64,000 nucleotides of DNA from Bacillota bacterium (GCA_023459495.1 JAEWTL010000004.1:124001-188000), one strand, 5' to 3'; shown: positions 26,823 through 36,439, numbered from the stretch's first letter. The notes: generated by a model from the letters alone, not told the origin. Numbers and translations: made by a program.

Positions 26823-28163
26823 ATGTTTCCGAAGGGCTTTATATGGGGTGCCGCCAGCTCCGCTTATCAAACCGAGGGTGCGTATAACGAGGACGGCAAA
26901 GGAGTCAGCGTCTGGGACGAGTTTTGCCGCAGGCCGGGCGCAATCCACGCCGGGCAGGACGCTCGTATCGCATGCGACGCGTACCACCAGTACCCCGAGG
27001 ACGTGCGCCTGATGGCGCAAATGGGCCTTAACGCTTACCGTTTTTCCGTCAGCTGGACCCGCATTCTGCCGGAAGGCCGCGGACGCATCAACGAAAAAGG
27101 CTTTCTGTTTTATGACAAGCTGGTTGATCTGTTGTTGGAGAACGGCATCACGCCGTATCTTACGCTGCACCACTGGGACCTCCCTGCTGCGCTGCAGCGC
27201 AGGGGCGGCTGGCTGAACCGCGAAACATGCGACGCGTTCGCCGAATACGCCTCAATCGTTGCAAGGCATTTCAGCGGCAGGGTCCGTCATTATATTACGA
27301 TCAACGAACCACAGTGCGTGGTGCTGCTCGGGCATTCGCTCGGCAACAACGCGCCGGGTTTAAAGCTGCCGACCGACGATCTGCTGATCGTCATGCACCA
27401 TTTGATGCTGGCGCACGGCATGGCAGCGGAAGCGCTGCGCAAGGGCAGTTCCGAGCCCCTGCAGGTAGGCATCGCGCCCACGGGCAGGCTTTGCTTCCCC
27501 GCATTGGATACGCCGGAGAATATCGAGGCTGCCAGGCGCGCTTCGTTTGCGTTGCGCGAGGACGCCTGGATATTCAACCACAGTTGGTGTCTGGATGCCG
27601 CGATTCTGGGCGAATACCCGCAGGATGCGCCGGAATTCTTCCGCCGCTTCGCGGACAGCGTGCCAGCCTCCGACATGCGAATCATCCGCCAGCCGCTCGA
27701 CTTCGTCGGTGCGAACATCTACCACGGGGTCCCGGTCGACGCGCAGGGCTGTAAGGTGCCTTTCCACGACGGATACCCGAAAACTGCGATGGATTGGCCC
27801 GTTACGCCCCGGGTGCTGCGGTACGCGCCGCGCTGGCTCAGCGAGCGCTATGGCCTGCCGGTGCTGATTACGGAAAACGGGCAGTCCTGCAACGACCGTG
27901 TCTATCTGGACGGAAAGGTGCACGACGCAGAGCGCATCGACTACCTGCACAAACATCTGCTGGAACTGAAAAACGCCATCAGCGACGGCGTTAATGTGAT
28001 CGGATATCTGCACTGGTGCCTGACGGATAACTTTGAATGGGACTTAGGCTACAGCCAGCGCTTCGGCCTCATCTATACGGACTACCCCACGCACCGTCGC
28101 ATTCCCAAGGATTCCGCCGAGTGGTACGCGCAGGTCGTTCAAAGCAACGGGGCATGCCTATAG
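26823..28163 (+). CDS. GH1 beta-glucosidase
   Basis: A 446-residue GH1 retaining glycosidase of normal length. The acid/base Glu162 is in INEP and the nucleophile Glu351 in ITENG. The C-terminal HWCLTDNFEWDLGYSQRFGL signature is complete. No signal peptide, so it acts in the cytosol on imported beta-glucosides. No phosphate-binding residues typical of 6-phospho-beta-glucosidases were evident, in keeping with ABC rather than PTS uptake. Second gene of the GH94 operon. Confidence 0.93.
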   Translation: MFPKGFIWGAASSAYQTEGAYNEDGKGVSVWDEFCRRPGAIHAGQDARIACDAYHQYPEDVRLMAQMGLNAYRFSVSWTRILPEGRGRINEKGFLFYDKLVDLLLENGITPYLTLHHWDLPAALQRRGGWLNRETCDAFAEYASIVARHFSGRVRHYITINEPQCVVLLGHSLGNNAPGLKLPTDDLLIVMHHLMLAHGMAAEALRKGSSEPLQVGIAPTGRLCFPALDTPENIEAARRASFALREDAWIFNHSWCLDAAILGEYPQDAPEFFRRFADSVPASDMRIIRQPLDFVGANIYHGVPVDAQGCKVPFHDGYPKTAMDWPVTPRVLRYAPRWLSERYGLPVLITENGQSCNDRVYLDGKVHDAERIDYLHKHLLELKNAISDGVNVIGYLHWCLTDNFEWDLGYSQRFGLIYTDYPTHRRIPKDSAEWYAQVVQSNGACL

Positions 28164-28236
28164 CGTATAGGTTTGCGCAGACGATATCCCGCAAGAATAT
28201 TTGCATTCATACCTGCAGTTTTCTCTACTTCCCTCC

Positions 28237-28273
28237 ACAACAAAAATCCGCTTGCCGGGCGGGTTTTTGTTGT
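28237..28273. terminator. bidirectional rho-independent terminator
   Basis: A 15-bp stem (ACAACAAAAATCCGC with GCGGGTTTTTGTTGT, one G-T pair) and a 7-nt loop, with T-rich arms on both strands. It separates the convergent GH1 and TVP38-type genes. The rest of 28164-28283 shows nothing else. Confidence 0.8.
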
Positions 28274-28283
28274 ATATACCGCG

Positions 28284-29036
28284 TCACTCGGAATCGCGTT
28301 CCGCGGGAGGATTTGCGTCCATCTTCTCCTTACGGTTTCGCCTGACCACCCTGTTGATCAGCTTCAATATTCTCCCCCGGAACTTTGCAAGCAGGAATAC
28401 GATGATGCACAGCGCAACGAGCAGCACCGCCGACATCAAATATCCGCCTTTCAGTATCTTGTTGCCCGCGGCGCAAAGCACCAGCACCGGAAAAAAGCTG
28501 CCGCAGTATACCGCAATGATATAATGAAGTGTTTTGATTTTAGTTTTGGCTGCAACATATGGAATAAACCCGTTCGGCAGGATGGGAACCAGACAGGCCA
28601 CCACTGTCATATAAGCGGGAGTATCGGATTTGCGCAGGAAATCGAGCCGGGAGTCTTTGCGCTCAATCGGAATGAGCTTATCCATCTTCGCACCGAAACG
28701 CCGCGCTGTTACAAACACAATGGCGTTGGCCGCTACCGAAGAGAGGTGGCACACAAAAAAGCTGCGCCACGTCCCGTAAACGATGCCCGCCGCTACCTGA
28801 ATCGGTGCTCCGGGCAGCACGACGGAGAAGACCTGCACTGCCTGCAGCAGCGCGGTAAAGAAAAGCCCGGAGAACCTGTCGCTGGACCGCAGATAATGCT
28901 CAATCTCCTCGACGCTCCCGTTCTGCAGGAGCGGCATCAGCTCCGGCATGGCTTTTAGAAACGCAAAGTAAATCAGCCCCGCAGTGAGAACAAGAATAAA
29001 AGCTGTGGCGGCGATACGTATCAACCGGTTCCTCAT
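28284..29036 (-). CDS. TVP38/TMEM64-family (VTT domain) membrane protein
   Basis: A 250-residue inner-membrane protein. An N-terminal helix is followed by a VTT/SNARE-associated core with VVLPGAPIQVAAGIVYG and RRFGAKMD, then two C-terminal helices and a Lys/Arg/Glu tail. The ATG at 29036 has GGAAAGAGAG upstream. The wider DedA/VTT family has been linked to lipid flipping and envelope stress; no specific role is shown here. A TATAAT lies at 29082-29087 on the reverse strand, with no clear -35. Confidence 0.85.
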   Translation of the reverse strand: MRNRLIRIAATAFILVLTAGLIYFAFLKAMPELMPLLQNGSVEEIEHYLRSSDRFSGLFFTALLQAVQVFSVVLPGAPIQVAAGIVYGTWRSFFVCHLSSVAANAIVFVTARRFGAKMDKLIPIERKDSRLDFLRKSDTPAYMTVVACLVPILPNGFIPYVAAKTKIKTLHYIIAVYCGSFFPVLVLCAAGNKILKGGYLMSAVLLVALCIIVFLLAKFRGRILKLINRVVRRNRKEKMDANPPAERDSE

Positions 29037-29216
29037 CCGATCTCTCTTTCCGTTATGATTTGGTGGATTCAGCCTGCGATGATTATACAACGGTATATGA
29101 AAAATATCTATTTATTTTCTCAATTTACCGTTTTTGAATTTTGACAGGCCGACATGGTCTTTTCCGCTGTGTCCTGATATAATTTTTCTCATAAGCTTTG
29201 CGCTTGGGAGGAATCA

Positions 29217-29999
29217 ATGAAAGAATACCGGATCGAAAGTGTCCATGCCACAATGCGCTATCACGACTTGCCGGGCAGCGGCATCCCGATACTGTTCGTC
29301 CATGGACTCGGGTGTGCGGGCTCGTTTGACTATCCGGAGGTTGCGGCGCAGCCGGAGCTGCAGAACCACCGCCGCATTCTGGTCGATCTGCTGGGGGCAG
29401 GCTTCAGCGACAGGCCGGAGGACTTCGGCTACACCGCAGATAACCACGCCGCCTATCTGCAGGAGTTCATCACTGACATCGGGCTGTCCTCCTTCGTGTT
29501 GTTTGGCCACAGCCTGGGCGGAGCGGTTGCCATTTCACTCGCCGCACGATGCCCGGAACGCACCCGACGGCTGATTCTCTCCGAGTCGAATCTCGAAAAG
29601 AGTGCCGACGGCGCCGCCAGCAAAAAGATCGCCAGCTATGAGATGCAGGAGTTTATCGAGACCGGCTTCGAGAAAATCGTAGAAACCAATCGCCAGCACC
29701 ATGGTGGCATTTGGGCGGCTTCACTGTCGCTTTGGCTGCCAAAAGCCGTGTACCTGCTGTCTAAATGTGCGGTAGAAGGTGTCACTCCATCTTGGCGCGA
29801 GATGCTCTTCTCGCTGCAGTGTCCGCGCACGTTCATATGTGGGGAGCAATCTCTGCCCTATCCCCGCTTCGACGAGATCAAGGCACAGGGGATACACATG
29901 GAGATTGTACCGCAGGCCGGGCACTCCATGGCGTGGGAAAATCCGCGGGGACTGGCACAGGCCATCGAAAACGGGCTGCGCTGGCAGCCGCAGGAATGA
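29217..29999 (+). CDS. alpha/beta-fold hydrolase
   Basis: A 260-residue single-domain hydrolase. It has the oxyanion segment FVHGLGC, the nucleophile elbow GHSLGGA near residue 101 and the late catalytic His in AGHSMAWENP. GGGAGGAATCA precedes the ATG. TATAAT lies about 40 nt upstream without a good -35. Substrate unknown; esterases and lactonases share this pattern. Confidence 0.85.
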   Translation: MKEYRIESVHATMRYHDLPGSGIPILFVHGLGCAGSFDYPEVAAQPELQNHRRILVDLLGAGFSDRPEDFGYTADNHAAYLQEFITDIGLSSFVLFGHSLGGAVAISLAARCPERTRRLILSESNLEKSADGAASKKIASYEMQEFIETGFEKIVETNRQHHGGIWAASLSLWLPKAVYLLSKCAVEGVTPSWREMLFSLQCPRTFICGEQSLPYPRFDEIKAQGIHMEIVPQAGHSMAWENPRGLAQAIENGLRWQPQE

Positions 30000-30027
30000 C
30001 GCTATCGGGACACCTATCCGCATCCTG

Positions 30028-30056
30028 TTGATTTTTCTTACGGCAAGGATTATAGT
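30028..30056 (+). promoter_or_regulatory. sigma-A-like promoter
   Basis: TTGATT, a 17-nt spacer and TATAGT, 59 nt ahead of the membrane-protein gene at 30115. Confidence 0.6.
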
Positions 30057-30114
30057 TTAGTTGGCAATCATTGGGAACAGTCTTGTCGCCATCACAGAAT
30101 GGCAGGAGTGCGCC

Positions 30115-30846
30115 ATGGAATTCGATCCTACGGTCTTTGGCCTGGGTTTTCACCATTTCGTGGAACTGGAGTATCAGCTTTTCGGCAGAACACTCGCGCC
30201 CGCGCTGCACATTGCCACCTTCGTCGTGTTAGCGCTGGTTTTCTGGAAGGGAAACAAAGTCCGATTGCTGTTCACTGCCCTGTTCACGCTGAACTGGCTG
30301 TTCCTGCTCGGGTATTGGGGCGTCTTCGCGGTCATCTACTGGGCAAATATCGGCCTGCCCTATCTGCTCGCCTTCATCGCCGCGCCGGTACTGCTGGTGC
30401 TGATCGCAATCAACTGGTGCCGGGAGCTGGCTTTAAAAAGGGTCGATCTGGACTTTAAAGGCACCGCCAAAATGCGCTGGGCGGTCATCGCCGTGATGCT
30501 GTGGGGCTTCTGGTATCCCACCTATGTCTACGGTCAGGGATTCGTACTGAACTTTGGCGACCTGCTGTTTTCCTGTTATGGGTTGATGCCCTGTCCCACG
30601 ACCATGGTCGTCCTCAGCCTTTTTACGCTGAACTACCCCAAGGAAAACCAGACGCTGTTTAATCTCATGACAGCCTACGCAATATTCATTGGCACTGCCA
30701 CCGTAATCACCGGCTGGATGCCCGATATCCCGTTCATCCTGATCGGACTTTACGCCTTTGCATTGATCCTTGCCAGCAGGATTCGCAGGTCCCGCAACGC
30801 GCGACAAACGGATGCAAAAACAAACATGCCCGGAATACCGCGCTAA
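30115..30846 (+). CDS. polytopic membrane protein (DUF6064-like)
   Basis: A 243-residue protein with about seven hydrophobic helices. Its opening, FDPTVFGLGFHHFVELEYQ, is soluble and aromatic. The ATG at 30115 follows AGGAGTGCGCC. The pattern recalls the uncharacterised DUF6064 family, but this is from memory of the general shape, so the family name is tentative. No enzymatic motif is visible. The small hairpin just after the stop (GGCGA-CTGA-TCGCC, 30847-30860) may end transcription weakly. Confidence 0.65.
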   Translation: MEFDPTVFGLGFHHFVELEYQLFGRTLAPALHIATFVVLALVFWKGNKVRLLFTALFTLNWLFLLGYWGVFAVIYWANIGLPYLLAFIAAPVLLVLIAINWCRELALKRVDLDFKGTAKMRWAVIAVMLWGFWYPTYVYGQGFVLNFGDLLFSCYGLMPCPTTMVVLSLFTLNYPKENQTLFNLMTAYAIFIGTATVITGWMPDIPFILIGLYAFALILASRIRRSRNARQTDAKTNMPGIPR

Positions 30847-30958
30847 GGCGACTGATCGCCAAATATTTCGGGATGAGGAATGTGGCCATTATACGGGGGG
30901 TTAAACCTTTACATTTTAAATGTCATCTGGCTTTAAGTTTAATTGAGGAGGATTGGCA

Positions 30959-31444
30959 ATGAACGCAATGATCCAGCCGGTATCTGACGACGAGTTTGAC
31001 CGCTGCGCAGAGGTTATCCGGGAGAGCTTTCTGACCGTAGCGAATGATTTCGGGCTCACGCAGGAAAACTGCCCGACAAACGGCGCATTCCTCCAAACCG
31101 AACGCCTCGTTGTCGACCTTGAAAAAGGTAACCGAATGTACAGCCTGTATGCGGACGGCGAAATGGTCGGTTTCATGCAGCTTGAGACAGGCCGGGAAAA
31201 CGCGATGATACTCGAGAAGCTGGCCGTGGTGCCCGGATGCCGTCATTACGGATATGGGCGGATGCTGCTGGATTTCGCCAAGGAGCAGGCGCGGGAGTCG
31301 GGCGGCGTCAAGCTGCTGGCCGCCATCATCGAGGAGAATACTGTGCTGAAGGAGTGGTATCTGAGCAACGGCTTTACTCACACCGGCACAAAGGTGTTCC
31401 CTCATCTGCCGTTCACGGTGGGCTTTCTGGAAGCAGTGTTATAA
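30959..31444 (+). CDS. GNAT-family N-acetyltransferase
   Basis: A 161-residue GNAT protein. The acetyl-CoA motif region LEKLAVVPGCRHYGYGRMLLDFA is near residues 87-110, and LKEWYLSNGFTHTG is the C-terminal motif B. GGAGG lies 7 nt before the ATG. It transfers an acetyl group from acetyl-CoA to an unknown amine. Confidence 0.87.
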   Translation: MNAMIQPVSDDEFDRCAEVIRESFLTVANDFGLTQENCPTNGAFLQTERLVVDLEKGNRMYSLYADGEMVGFMQLETGRENAMILEKLAVVPGCRHYGYGRMLLDFAKEQARESGGVKLLAAIIEENTVLKEWYLSNGFTHTGTKVFPHLPFTVGFLEAVL

Positions 31445-31484
31445 ACATACGATTCTTTTAAAGCGCACAATGGGGAAAGAGGAT

Positions 31485-31796
31485 ATGATGGACAAGCTGA
31501 TGATCGGCATGTGCGGCGCATACTGCGCGTATTGCGAATGGAAGGATCGGATGAACTGCCCCGGATGTCAGACGTGCGCGGGCAAGCCGTTCTGGGGAGA
31601 GTGCGCCATTGCGCAGTGTGCACTGAATAAGGGTTATGACCATTGCGGGCATTGCGATACGCTGCCGTGCGACCGCCTGACAGACGCGTTCAATCATCCC
31701 GAGCATGGCGACAATGGGGAGCGGCTCATCAATCTGGAAAATTGGGCGTGCGGCCATAAGCGCTGCCTGAAGCTGCGCACCCTCGATAAAGGCTGA
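31485..31796 (+). CDS. cysteine-rich DUF3795 protein
   Basis: A 103-residue protein with 13 cysteines arranged as CGAYCAYC, CPGCQTC, CAIAQC, CGHCDTLPC and a late C, the pattern of DUF3795. Such spacing suggests zinc or iron-sulfur binding, but no biochemical role is established. GGGGAAAGAGGAT supports the ATG at 31485. It follows the acetyltransferase gene by 40 nt. Confidence 0.8.
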   Translation: MMDKLMIGMCGAYCAYCEWKDRMNCPGCQTCAGKPFWGECAIAQCALNKGYDHCGHCDTLPCDRLTDAFNHPEHGDNGERLINLENWACGHKRCLKLRTLDKG

Positions 31797-31813
31797 AGTT
31801 CAGTTCGACGGGG

Positions 31814-32377
31814 TCAGGCTTCCACGTCCACCCCGCCGCTTTTGGCCCAGTCGTCCAGCTTTTTCATTATGGCGTCGTATGTTTGGCTGCAGATGTCTGG
31901 AAGCTTCTGCCCCAGCGACTGGCCCGCCAGTTCAAAGCCCTTGTCGATTGCGGCCTTGAGCTCGTCCAGCTTGGAAGTATCGTTGCCGGAGATCGCGATG
32001 GCAAACGCCACGATGCGGTCGCTCACGGCGTTGACGCCCCATTCCCCGTCCTCGGATATGGCCTGCTGCGCTTCCTCCGGCGTCATGTCGCTGTCAAACT
32101 CAATCTCCTTGAACGCCGCGCTGTATACGCCATCCTGCTTAACCAGCAGCTTTTCCACCAGCTGCCGCAGCGACTCGTTCTGCGCTTCGACCTGCTTTTT
32201 GATCTTCTCAATCTGGTCCGCGCTCAGCTTTTTACCGCCGCCTTCCGTGGTATTTGCCGAACTGAGATCCACGACGTAGGACACGTCTTCTTCCTGCCCC
32301 TGCACCCCTGCATCCCAAACGCTTTTTGTTCCGGCGGCATATTCCGTCTTGCCCACCGGCTTTACCGACTCAATCAT
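31814..32377 (-). CDS. hypothetical helical protein
   Basis: 187 residues, no signal peptide or membrane helix, no recognised family. The first 45 residues look disordered. A charged helix follows (LSADQIEKIKKQVEAQNESL), then DMTPEEAQQAISEDGEWGV and a helical C-terminus ending at residue 187. AAGGAGGGGCCA supports the start at 32377, although an upstream ATG at 32395 is in frame. It converges on the DUF3795 gene. A cytosolic or surface-associated role cannot be told. Confidence 0.75.
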   Translation of the reverse strand: MIESVKPVGKTEYAAGTKSVWDAGVQGQEEDVSYVVDLSSANTTEGGGKKLSADQIEKIKKQVEAQNESLRQLVEKLLVKQDGVYSAAFKEIEFDSDMTPEEAQQAISEDGEWGVNAVSDRIVAFAIAISGNDTSKLDELKAAIDKGFELAGQSLGQKLPDICSQTYDAIMKKLDDWAKSGGVDVEA

Positions 32378-32505
32378 GATTGGCCCCTCCTTCAATCACG
32401 TATGGTTCTATGCCATATATGTATTATATCGGTTGATTCTCAGTAAATTTAAACCATTGATATGTGCTGATGACTGCGAAGCTTTGCTGTGTTATATTAT
32501 GGGGT

Positions 32506-33306
32506 ATGAAACATCGTTCTGACAAGCATTCTTTCTGCGTTACGCAGCTCGAATACTTAAGCCGCCTCGTGCCTCCCTCGCTGGATAAATTCAGCATAGC
32601 GCTGGTTTCCGACGTCCATAACCGTCCGGCAGGCGGGCCGGAGGAGCTGGCTGCGGCCCTGCGCGAGTTGAAGCCTGACATCATCGCGGTCACCGGCGAC
32701 CTCGTCGACCGCAAGCGACCCGACATCAATGCCGCAATGGATACCGTGCTCCCCGCCGTGGAGATTGCGCCGGTATACTTTGTTTCGGGCAACCACGAGC
32801 ACCGTTCGGGCCAGTTTGACGTACTCTTGCCCCTTCTCACCGGAGCGGGCGTGCGAGTGCTGGAGGACGCGTCATCCGTGATCGAAAAAGACGGCGCGCG
32901 CTTCATCCTTGCGGGCCTGCGCGACCCCGCATATACCACCGACTCCTCGTGGCACACAGACGACTCAGTGCTTGCAGAGCGAGAGGAAGCGCTGCAGCGC
33001 ATGCTGCCCGGCGGAGATACACTATGCGTACTGCTCTCGCACCGTCCGGAGCTTTTAAGCCTGTATGCGCGCTGCGGCGTGCCGCTTGTGCTATCAGGTC
33101 ATGCGCACGGCGGCCAGGTGCGTCTTCCGGGCATACCCGGACTGTATGCGCCTGGCCAGGGCCTCTTCCCCCGCTATACCAGCGGCATGTACCGCCGTTT
33201 CGATACAGCCATGGTCGTCAGCCGGGGCCTGGGCGGCAGGCAGCTGCATCTGCGCATCTGCAACAAGCCGGAGCTGATGGCAGTGAGACTGCGGTGCCAG
33301 CTTTGA
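32506..33306 (+). CDS. metallophosphoesterase (YkuE-like)
   Basis: A 266-residue calcineurin-type phosphoesterase. All metal motifs are present in order: SDVHN, TGDLVDR, GNHEHR, SHRPE and SGHAHGGQ. The last motif, H-A-H-G-G-Q, resembles YaeI/YkuE-type enzymes. No N-terminal membrane anchor is seen, unlike many relatives. TATATT lies just upstream and GGGGT directly before the ATG. Probably a phosphodiesterase; substrate unknown. Confidence 0.9.
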   Translation: MKHRSDKHSFCVTQLEYLSRLVPPSLDKFSIALVSDVHNRPAGGPEELAAALRELKPDIIAVTGDLVDRKRPDINAAMDTVLPAVEIAPVYFVSGNHEHRSGQFDVLLPLLTGAGVRVLEDASSVIEKDGARFILAGLRDPAYTTDSSWHTDDSVLAEREEALQRMLPGGDTLCVLLSHRPELLSLYARCGVPLVLSGHAHGGQVRLPGIPGLYAPGQGLFPRYTSGMYRRFDTAMVVSRGLGGRQLHLRICNKPELMAVRLRCQL

Positions 33307-33349
33307 TCAATCAGCCCCTTCCAGATGCTTGTTCAAGTGTCTGTATTCA

Positions 33350-33378
33350 TTGACAAAAAGCAGCGCTGTGCTTATAGT
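33350..33378 (+). promoter_or_regulatory. sigma-A-like promoter with inverted repeat
   Basis: Perfect TTGACA (33350-33355), 17-nt spacer, TATAGT (33373-33378). An inverted repeat GTTAG-attatg-CTAAC (33377-33392) covers the expected start of transcription and may be an operator. It drives the HD-GYP gene. Confidence 0.75.
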
Positions 33379-33477
33379 TAGATTATGCTAACTGCCGTGT
33401 GCGAATGGTTTTGATACCGTGTCCGCACCGTTGAATCCGTAGGCTTCTGTTCAATAGCTGATATCCATCAAAAGGGA

Positions 33478-34101
33478 ATGACAATGACGAAAAATCACCC
33501 GGCAGCAATCTATCATGATTTAATAACCACCATCGTGGCCGCGCTGGAAGCCAAGGATAGCTTTACGGCAGACCACTCGCTACGCGTCAGCAATATGACG
33601 GAGCGCTCCTGCCGACTGCTGAATCTGTCGGAAGAAGAAACCGAGATTATCCACATGGCCGCACACGTCCACGATATTGGCAAGATCGGTGTTCCCGACG
33701 CCATATTAACCAAGGCGGGTCCCCTTACCGAAGCCGAATGGTTTCATATCCGCCAGCATCCCCATATCGGAGCGAAGATACTCCAGCAATCTTCAGGCCT
33801 GGAAGACATCGCTAAAATTGTGCTGCACCACCACGAACGGTGGGATGGCAGAGGATACCCGGACGGCCTGAAAGGCACGGACATTCCATTGGGAAGCCGC
33901 ATCATTGCAGTGTGCGACTCTATCGACGCAATGACGGCTCCGCGCGTATACCGCAGTATGCTAAGCCTCGAGGAATGCCGGGAGGAAATCCGAAAGAACC
34001 GGGGTACCATGTACGACCCGGATATTGCCGACACGGTCGTCAATCAATGGGACCGCATTGCGGAGCTGGCTTATACTCCGCCCGTGATTGGCAACGCATA
34101 A
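33478..34101 (+). CDS. HD-GYP domain protein
   Basis: A 207-residue stand-alone HD-GYP phosphohydrolase. It has HVHDIGKIGVPDAIL (metal HD), HHERWDGRGYPDGLKG (GYP signature) and an ADHSLRVS opening. The family often cleaves cyclic-di-GMP or related dinucleotides. There is no sensor or receiver domain, so it is a minimal enzyme. AAAAGGGA precedes the ATG at 33478; an ATG two codons later is possible. Cytosolic. Confidence 0.9.
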   Translation: MTMTKNHPAAIYHDLITTIVAALEAKDSFTADHSLRVSNMTERSCRLLNLSEEETEIIHMAAHVHDIGKIGVPDAILTKAGPLTEAEWFHIRQHPHIGAKILQQSSGLEDIAKIVLHHHERWDGRGYPDGLKGTDIPLGSRIIAVCDSIDAMTAPRVYRSMLSLEECREEIRKNRGTMYDPDIADTVVNQWDRIAELAYTPPVIGNA

Positions 34102-34139
34102 TATTGCATTTCCGCATAATTCCCTTCTTTTCTTTCGCC

Positions 34140-34168
34140 TTGACGCAACACTTCTTTTGTCCTATCAT
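34140..34168 (+). promoter_or_regulatory. sigma-A-like promoter
   Basis: TTGACG, 17-nt spacer, TATCAT, ending 33 nt before the XRE-cupin ATG. It probably drives the run of genes to 38526. Confidence 0.65.
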
Positions 34169-34201
34169 TAATACCAAATTGCGGAATTCGGAGGCCCTTC
34201 C

Positions 34202-34753
34202 ATGAACGAAAACCTGCTTATGATATCCAGCCGCATTCGCGAGTTGAGGGAGATCCTCGGCATTGAAGCGGACGATCTCGCGGCGCGCATTGGCGTAGCG
34301 CCTGAAACCTATGCGCAGTATGAGGCGGGCGAGCTCGATATTCCCATCAGCAAGCTGTACGACATCGCGCTCCATCTCGGCACGGACATGACAGTGCTGC
34401 TGACAGGCGAACAGCCACGCATGGATACGCACTGTATCGTACGGGCTGGCCGCGGCATCGATATCGAGCGCTATCCAGGCTACAAGTATTCGAGCATCGC
34501 CTTTAACTTTAAAAACCGCGAGATGGAACCGCTGCTGGTCACCCTCTCGCCGGAGGACGAACCTGCGCTGCCCGTGATGCACGGCGGACAGGAGTTCAAC
34601 TATGTACTGGAAGGTACGGTGCGCGTCACGTTGGGTAAAAACAGCTACGACTTGTGCGCGGGCGACTCCATCTACTTTGATCCGCATATTCCGCACGGAC
34701 AGGCTGCCGTGGGCGGCACAGCCAAATTCCTGACCGTGATCAAGGAAGCATAG
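34202..34753 (+). CDS. XRE-cupin transcriptional regulator
   Basis: 183 residues: a helix-turn-helix (residues 8-62) followed by a cupin_2 barrel (about 110-180) with EFNYVLEGTVRV and DPHIPHGQ. The family senses a small molecule in the cupin and regulates adjacent metabolism genes. GGAGG precedes the ATG. The acyl-CoA synthetase gene follows 9 nt after the stop, the usual partner of this architecture. It probably controls this operon. Confidence 0.9.
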   Translation: MNENLLMISSRIRELREILGIEADDLAARIGVAPETYAQYEAGELDIPISKLYDIALHLGTDMTVLLTGEQPRMDTHCIVRAGRGIDIERYPGYKYSSIAFNFKNREMEPLLVTLSPEDEPALPVMHGGQEFNYVLEGTVRVTLGKNSYDLCAGDSIYFDPHIPHGQAAVGGTAKFLTVIKEA

Positions 34754-34762
34754 GAGAACATC

Positions 34763-36439
34763 ATGAGCGAATTGCTGAAGCGGTACTGCCCGCGCACCCA
34801 ATTTGACACCTACGAGGATTTTAAAGCCAACTATCGCTGCAACGAGCCGGAGCGGTTTAACTTCGCCTACGACATCGTGGACGAATGGGCGCGCATCCAG
34901 CCGGACAAGACCGCGCTCGTATGGACGAACGACGCGGGCGACGTGAAGCGCTATACGTTCACCGACATGAAGCGGATGAGCGACCGCGCAGCCAACGTAT
35001 TTGCCGCACATGGCGTCACAAAAAGCACCGTGGTCATGCTGATCTTGCGCCAGCGGCCCGAGGTATGGGTTTGCATGACGGCGCTGATGAAGCTCGGCGC
35101 GATCTGCATCCCGGCGAGCTACCAGTTGACCCCCAAGGATATCGCCTACCGCTGCAACATCGCGGACGTGGAGGTGCTGGTCAGCGTGGACGAGCCGCAT
35201 ATTCTCGGCCATATCCGCAGCGCGCGTCCCGAATGCCCGCAGCTGCGCTTCTGCATGGCTGTAGGCGAAGAGGTCCCCATGGACTTCATCGATTTCCGCG
35301 CGGCGATGGATAACGCCAAAGAAAACTTCCCGCGTCCGCAGGGAACCGAAGCACCGGTCAACGCGGACCCGATGCTGATCTACTTCTCCTCCGGCACCAC
35401 CGGCATGCCCAAGATGGTATGGCACGACTTCGCGTTCCCGCTGGGACATATCGTGACCGCCAAGTACTGGCAGTGCGTGCAGGACGACCGCATCCACATG
35501 ACGCAGACCGACTCCGGCTGGGCCAAGTTCGCTTGGGGCAAGATATTCGGCCAGTGGATCTGCGGTGCAGCCATCGGTGCGTATGACACGGAAAAGTTCG
35601 TGCCGCATAGCCTGCTTGAGGCATTGCTGCGCATCCGTCCCACCACATTCTGCGCACCTGCCACCATATACCGCTACCTCATCAAAGAGGACCTGTCCGC
35701 CTACGACCTCTCTTTCATCGCGCACGCAAGCCTTGCGGGCGAGCCGCTGAACCCGGAGGTGCTCAAGAAGATCAAGGAGCTCACCGGCCTCACGGTACAT
35801 GAGGGCTTCGGGCAGAGCGAAAGCTCTGTGCTGCTCGCTAACTTTCCCTGGTTCGATATCCGTCCCGGTTCCACGGGCAAACCTTCTCCCCTGTACGACA
35901 TCGACCTGATCGATGCGGATGGCAACTCCTGCGAGGAGGGCATCGTGGGCGCTCTGGTGGTTAAGAATACCGACAAGATGCATCCACTGGGGCTCTTCCA
36001 CGGCTACTGGAAGGACGAAGCGATCACGAAGAAGAGCTGGTCAAACGGCATCTATAACACGGGCGACATGGCATGGCGCGACGCGGACGGTTACTACTGG
36101 TTCGTGGGCCGCAGCGACGACGTGATCAAATGCTCCGGCTACCGCATCGGTCCGTTCGAGGTGGAGAGCGTGCTCATCGAGCACCCGGCGGTGCTGGAAT
36201 GTGCCGTCACCGCCGCACCCGACCCGGTGCGCGGGCAGGTCGTTAAAGCCACCATCGTGCTGGCCAAGGGCTATACCGCCAGCGACGCGCTCAAAAAGGA
36301 GCTGCAGGAGCACGTGAAGCACAACACCGCGCCGTACAAGTACCCGCGCATCGTGGAGTTTGTGGAGGCGCTGCCCAAGACGATCAGCGACAAGATCCAG
36401 CGCAACGTGATCCGTGCGCAGGACGAGAACAAGGCCTGA
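34763..36439 (+). CDS. AMP-dependent acyl-CoA synthetase (acetyl/medium-chain type)
   Basis: A 558-residue ANL-superfamily ligase. P-loop SSGTTGMPKMV, the A5 region GFGQSESS, the hinge region FVGRSDDVIKCSGYRIGP and the C-terminal PKTISDKIQRN with catalytic Lys are all present. The motif before the Lys is SDK where SGK is usual. It activates a carboxylate with ATP and joins it to CoA. The sequence looks like the acetyl-CoA/medium-chain group; chain length is not determined. Its stop overlaps the next ATG by one base. Confidence 0.9.
   Translation: MSELLKRYCPRTQFDTYEDFKANYRCNEPERFNFAYDIVDEWARIQPDKTALVWTNDAGDVKRYTFTDMKRMSDRAANVFAAHGVTKSTVVMLILRQRPEVWVCMTALMKLGAICIPASYQLTPKDIAYRCNIADVEVLVSVDEPHILGHIRSARPECPQLRFCMAVGEEVPMDFIDFRAAMDNAKENFPRPQGTEAPVNADPMLIYFSSGTTGMPKMVWHDFAFPLGHIVTAKYWQCVQDDRIHMTQTDSGWAKFAWGKIFGQWICGAAIGAYDTEKFVPHSLLEALLRIRPTTFCAPATIYRYLIKEDLSAYDLSFIAHASLAGEPLNPEVLKKIKELTGLTVHEGFGQSESSVLLANFPWFDIRPGSTGKPSPLYDIDLIDADGNSCEEGIVGALVVKNTDKMHPLGLFHGYWKDEAITKKSWSNGIYNTGDMAWRDADGYYWFVGRSDDVIKCSGYRIGPFEVESVLIEHPAVLECAVTAAPDPVRGQVVKATIVLAKGYTASDALKKELQEHVKHNTAPYKYPRIVEFVEALPKTISDKIQRNVIRAQDENKA

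Noticed and set aside
34040..36001. 653-codon open frame on the reverse strand
   Set aside because: It lies antisense to the XRE-cupin and acyl-CoA synthetase genes, which have full family motifs. It has no ribosome site, and its composition (His, Arg, Val and Gln rich) is what GC-rich antisense codons give.
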